Source of the DNA: Flavobacteriales bacterium UBA4011
GTDB taxonomy: Bacteria > Bacteroidota > Bacteroidia > Flavobacteriales_D > Crocinitomicaceae
Length of the DNA stretch: 5,617 nt
Direction of reading: 5' to 3'
NCBI GenBank assembly: GCA_002384725.1
Contig: DGBF01000061.1
Coordinates: 1 to 5,617 of the forward strand
Each line of letters begins with the position of its first letter. The stretch's first letter is position 1. Shown in pieces: positions 4,804 through 5,617 of this stretch. The notes beneath the pieces were generated by a model. That model was not told the origin of the DNA, did no database searches, and saw only the letters and a list, made by a program, of their open reading frames with translations. Both the position numbers and the translations under genes were made by a program.

Positions 4804-5367
4804 ATGAGCAGAAGTTATTGGTTTGGAATGGTATGTTTGGCTGCTGGATTATGTCTGCAGTCTTGTGGAGGGAATTCAAACGAGAAAGACAAAGTAGTTC
4901 CCAAACTTTCTAAAAGTGAATTGAAAGCATCTCTCACTCAAATGGAGGATTCGCTTCGCATGATGCAGAAAAATGGCGTTAAGATTGAAAGTCTGCATCA
5001 AATTGAATACATCAATCGCCATTTGGATTATTACAGAGCCTATCCGGAAGATAAATCCTCTCCGGTTTGTTTAGATAAAGTCCAATGGATGTTTTTGAAC
5101 TTACAAGCACCTCAATATTCCATTGATTACTCGGATACTATTTTGGAAATGTACCCGAAATATAAAAACAGAGCTGGGGTACTAGAATCGCAAGGAGCAA
5201 CGTATGATGCAATTGTGGAACCTAGAGATAGTGCTATGGTTCGTAAATATTATACGATGTTGCTCGATGAGAATCCAAGTATGGACAAAGAAAAACGAGA
5301 AGGCATTCGCAAGAGGCTAAAAAACAACCACTTGTCGTTTGATGAATGGATAATGAAAAACAATTAA
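4804..5367 (+). CDS. Lipoprotein of unknown function, possibly TPR-like
   Basis: A 187-aa exported lipoprotein. Residues 1-20 are a signal peptide with hydrophobic core WFGMVCLAAGLCL and a lipobox LQSC, making C21 the lipidated residue after cleavage by signal peptidase II. GGNSNEKDK follows; acidic and lysine residues just after the cysteine could act as a Bacteroidota surface-export signal, which is uncertain. Residues 35-60 (KSELKASLTQMEDSLRMMQ) look helical or coiled. Residues 70-185 are mainly helical, with segments such as HLDYYRAYPEDKSSPVCLDK, YSDTILEMYPKY and VRKYYTMLLDENP, which read like divergent TPR helices with prolines at the turns. I know no experimentally defined function. It starts 3 bases after def with no promoter of its own visible, so it is probably expressed with def, although their products work in different compartments. 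Confidence 0.88.
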   Translation: MSRSYWFGMVCLAAGLCLQSCGGNSNEKDKVVPKLSKSELKASLTQMEDSLRMMQKNGVKIESLHQIEYINRHLDYYRAYPEDKSSPVCLDKVQWMFLNLQAPQYSIDYSDTILEMYPKYKNRAGVLESQGATYDAIVEPRDSAMVRKYYTMLLDENPSMDKEKREGIRKRLKNNHLSFDEWIMKNN

Positions 5368-5435
5368 TCATTCTTAATCAAACTTCAAGTTTGTTAATAC
5401 TTTGTTAAACCTGAGAAACCTTTTACAAATGCTAT

Positions 5436-5443
5436 TATCTTAG
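5436..5443 (+). promoter_or_regulatory. Candidate -7 element of the DUF1573-type gene (TATCTTAG)
   Basis: TATCTTAG differs from TAnnTTTG at one position. It would produce an A-rich leader of about 30 bases (ACAAAAAAACTTTC and onward) before the ATG at 5478, as often seen before well-expressed Bacteroidota genes. No convincing -33 TTG. Confidence 0.35.
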
Positions 5444-5477
5444 CTCGGAACAAAAAAACTTTCAAAAAAATAATATT

Positions 5478-5617
5478 ATGAAAAAATTCTTTCTTTCTTT
5501 GGTGGTAGTGGCAGCAGGTATTTTCACTACAAACATTTATGCACAAGTTGAAACAGGGGCAAAAATTGAATTTAAAAAAGAAACGCACGATTACGGTACT
5601 GTAAAGTATGGTGGTGG
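5478..5617 (+). CDS. DUF1573-like exported protein (partial, 5' end only)
   Basis: The first 46 codons are present; the gene runs off the window. Residues 1-22 are a signal peptide (MKKFFLSLVVVAAGIF, then TTNIYA) with likely cleavage after A22, leaving QVETGAKIEF. The mature start, with KIEFKKETHDYGTVKYGG, matches the opening strand pattern of DUF1573 domains, where 'F..xxHDFGxI..G' is typical; these are Ig-like, ASH-type domains that are common in exported Bacteroidota proteins and of unknown molecular role. The gene is separated from the lipoprotein gene by 110 bases and has its own candidate promoter and an A-rich leader, so it is likely a separate transcription unit. The family call rests on a short stretch. 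Confidence 0.82.
   Translation, partial: MKKFFLSLVVVAAGIFTTNIYAQVETGAKIEFKKETHDYGTVKYGG

Noticed and set aside
5379..5393. Palindrome CAAACTTCAAGTTTG after the lipoprotein gene, as a terminator
   Set aside because: The arms are 7 bases with a single central base, leaving at most about 5-6 usable pairs, there is no GC-rich stem and no T tract behind it. It could be a small binding site, but there is no second copy in the window.
5394..5588. Open frame of 64 codons on the minus strand
   Set aside because: It is antisense to the signal peptide and start of the DUF1573-like gene, and its composition mirrors the A-rich leader.

Overview
The window is AT-rich chromosomal DNA that looks like a member of Bacteroidota, most likely class Flavobacteriia (a Crocinitomicaceae/Fluviicola-type bacterium is a reasonable guess). 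Three things point there: the protein sequences (DapD, RuvX, peptide deformylase with an acidic insert, an endonuclease III without its iron-sulfur cluster), the lack of Shine-Dalgarno sites, and repeated TAnnTTTG boxes, the -7 promoter element of this phylum. The genes are mostly housekeeping. I see no mobile element, CRISPR array, tRNA or rRNA.

Left part (1-690). The end of an unidentified membrane protein gene (stop at 93-95) is followed by about 225 bases without a gene. This gap holds a -7-like box (183-190) and a strong rho-independent terminator (235-265), which together could define a short RNA of about 70 nt. Next is a decayed gene (about 321-688) for a secreted outer-membrane beta-barrel protein. 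Its signal peptide, N-terminal motif and C-terminal barrel strands are still readable, but the start codon is lost, two in-frame stops are present, and the middle of the gene appears to be deleted with a frame change.

Minus-strand operon (2569 down to 685). A cytoplasmic TPR protein, endonuclease III (nth) and a CoA-pyrophosphatase-type Nudix hydrolase are joined by two 4-base ATGA stop/start overlaps, so they are probably cotranscribed and translationally coupled. A weak terminator hairpin lies just past the operon, inside the pseudogene.

Middle (2584-3641). A small conserved-looking protein of unknown function (83 aa) diverges from the TPR gene across only 14 bases, and its 3' end overlaps the convergent dapD gene by 4 bases. 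dapD (lysine/diaminopimelate synthesis) is read on the minus strand; a promoter-like box argues for the ATG at 3641 rather than the upstream TTG.

Right part (3722-5617, plus strand). ruvX, def, a lipoprotein gene 3 bases after def, and the start of a DUF1573-type exported protein. The 83-aa gene, ruvX and def each carry a TAnnTTT(G/A) box ending exactly 4 bases before the ATG. That geometry would put the transcription start at or next to the start codon, so the mRNAs may be leaderless. This repeated arrangement and the pseudogene are the most notable observations. I found no clearly new biological system.
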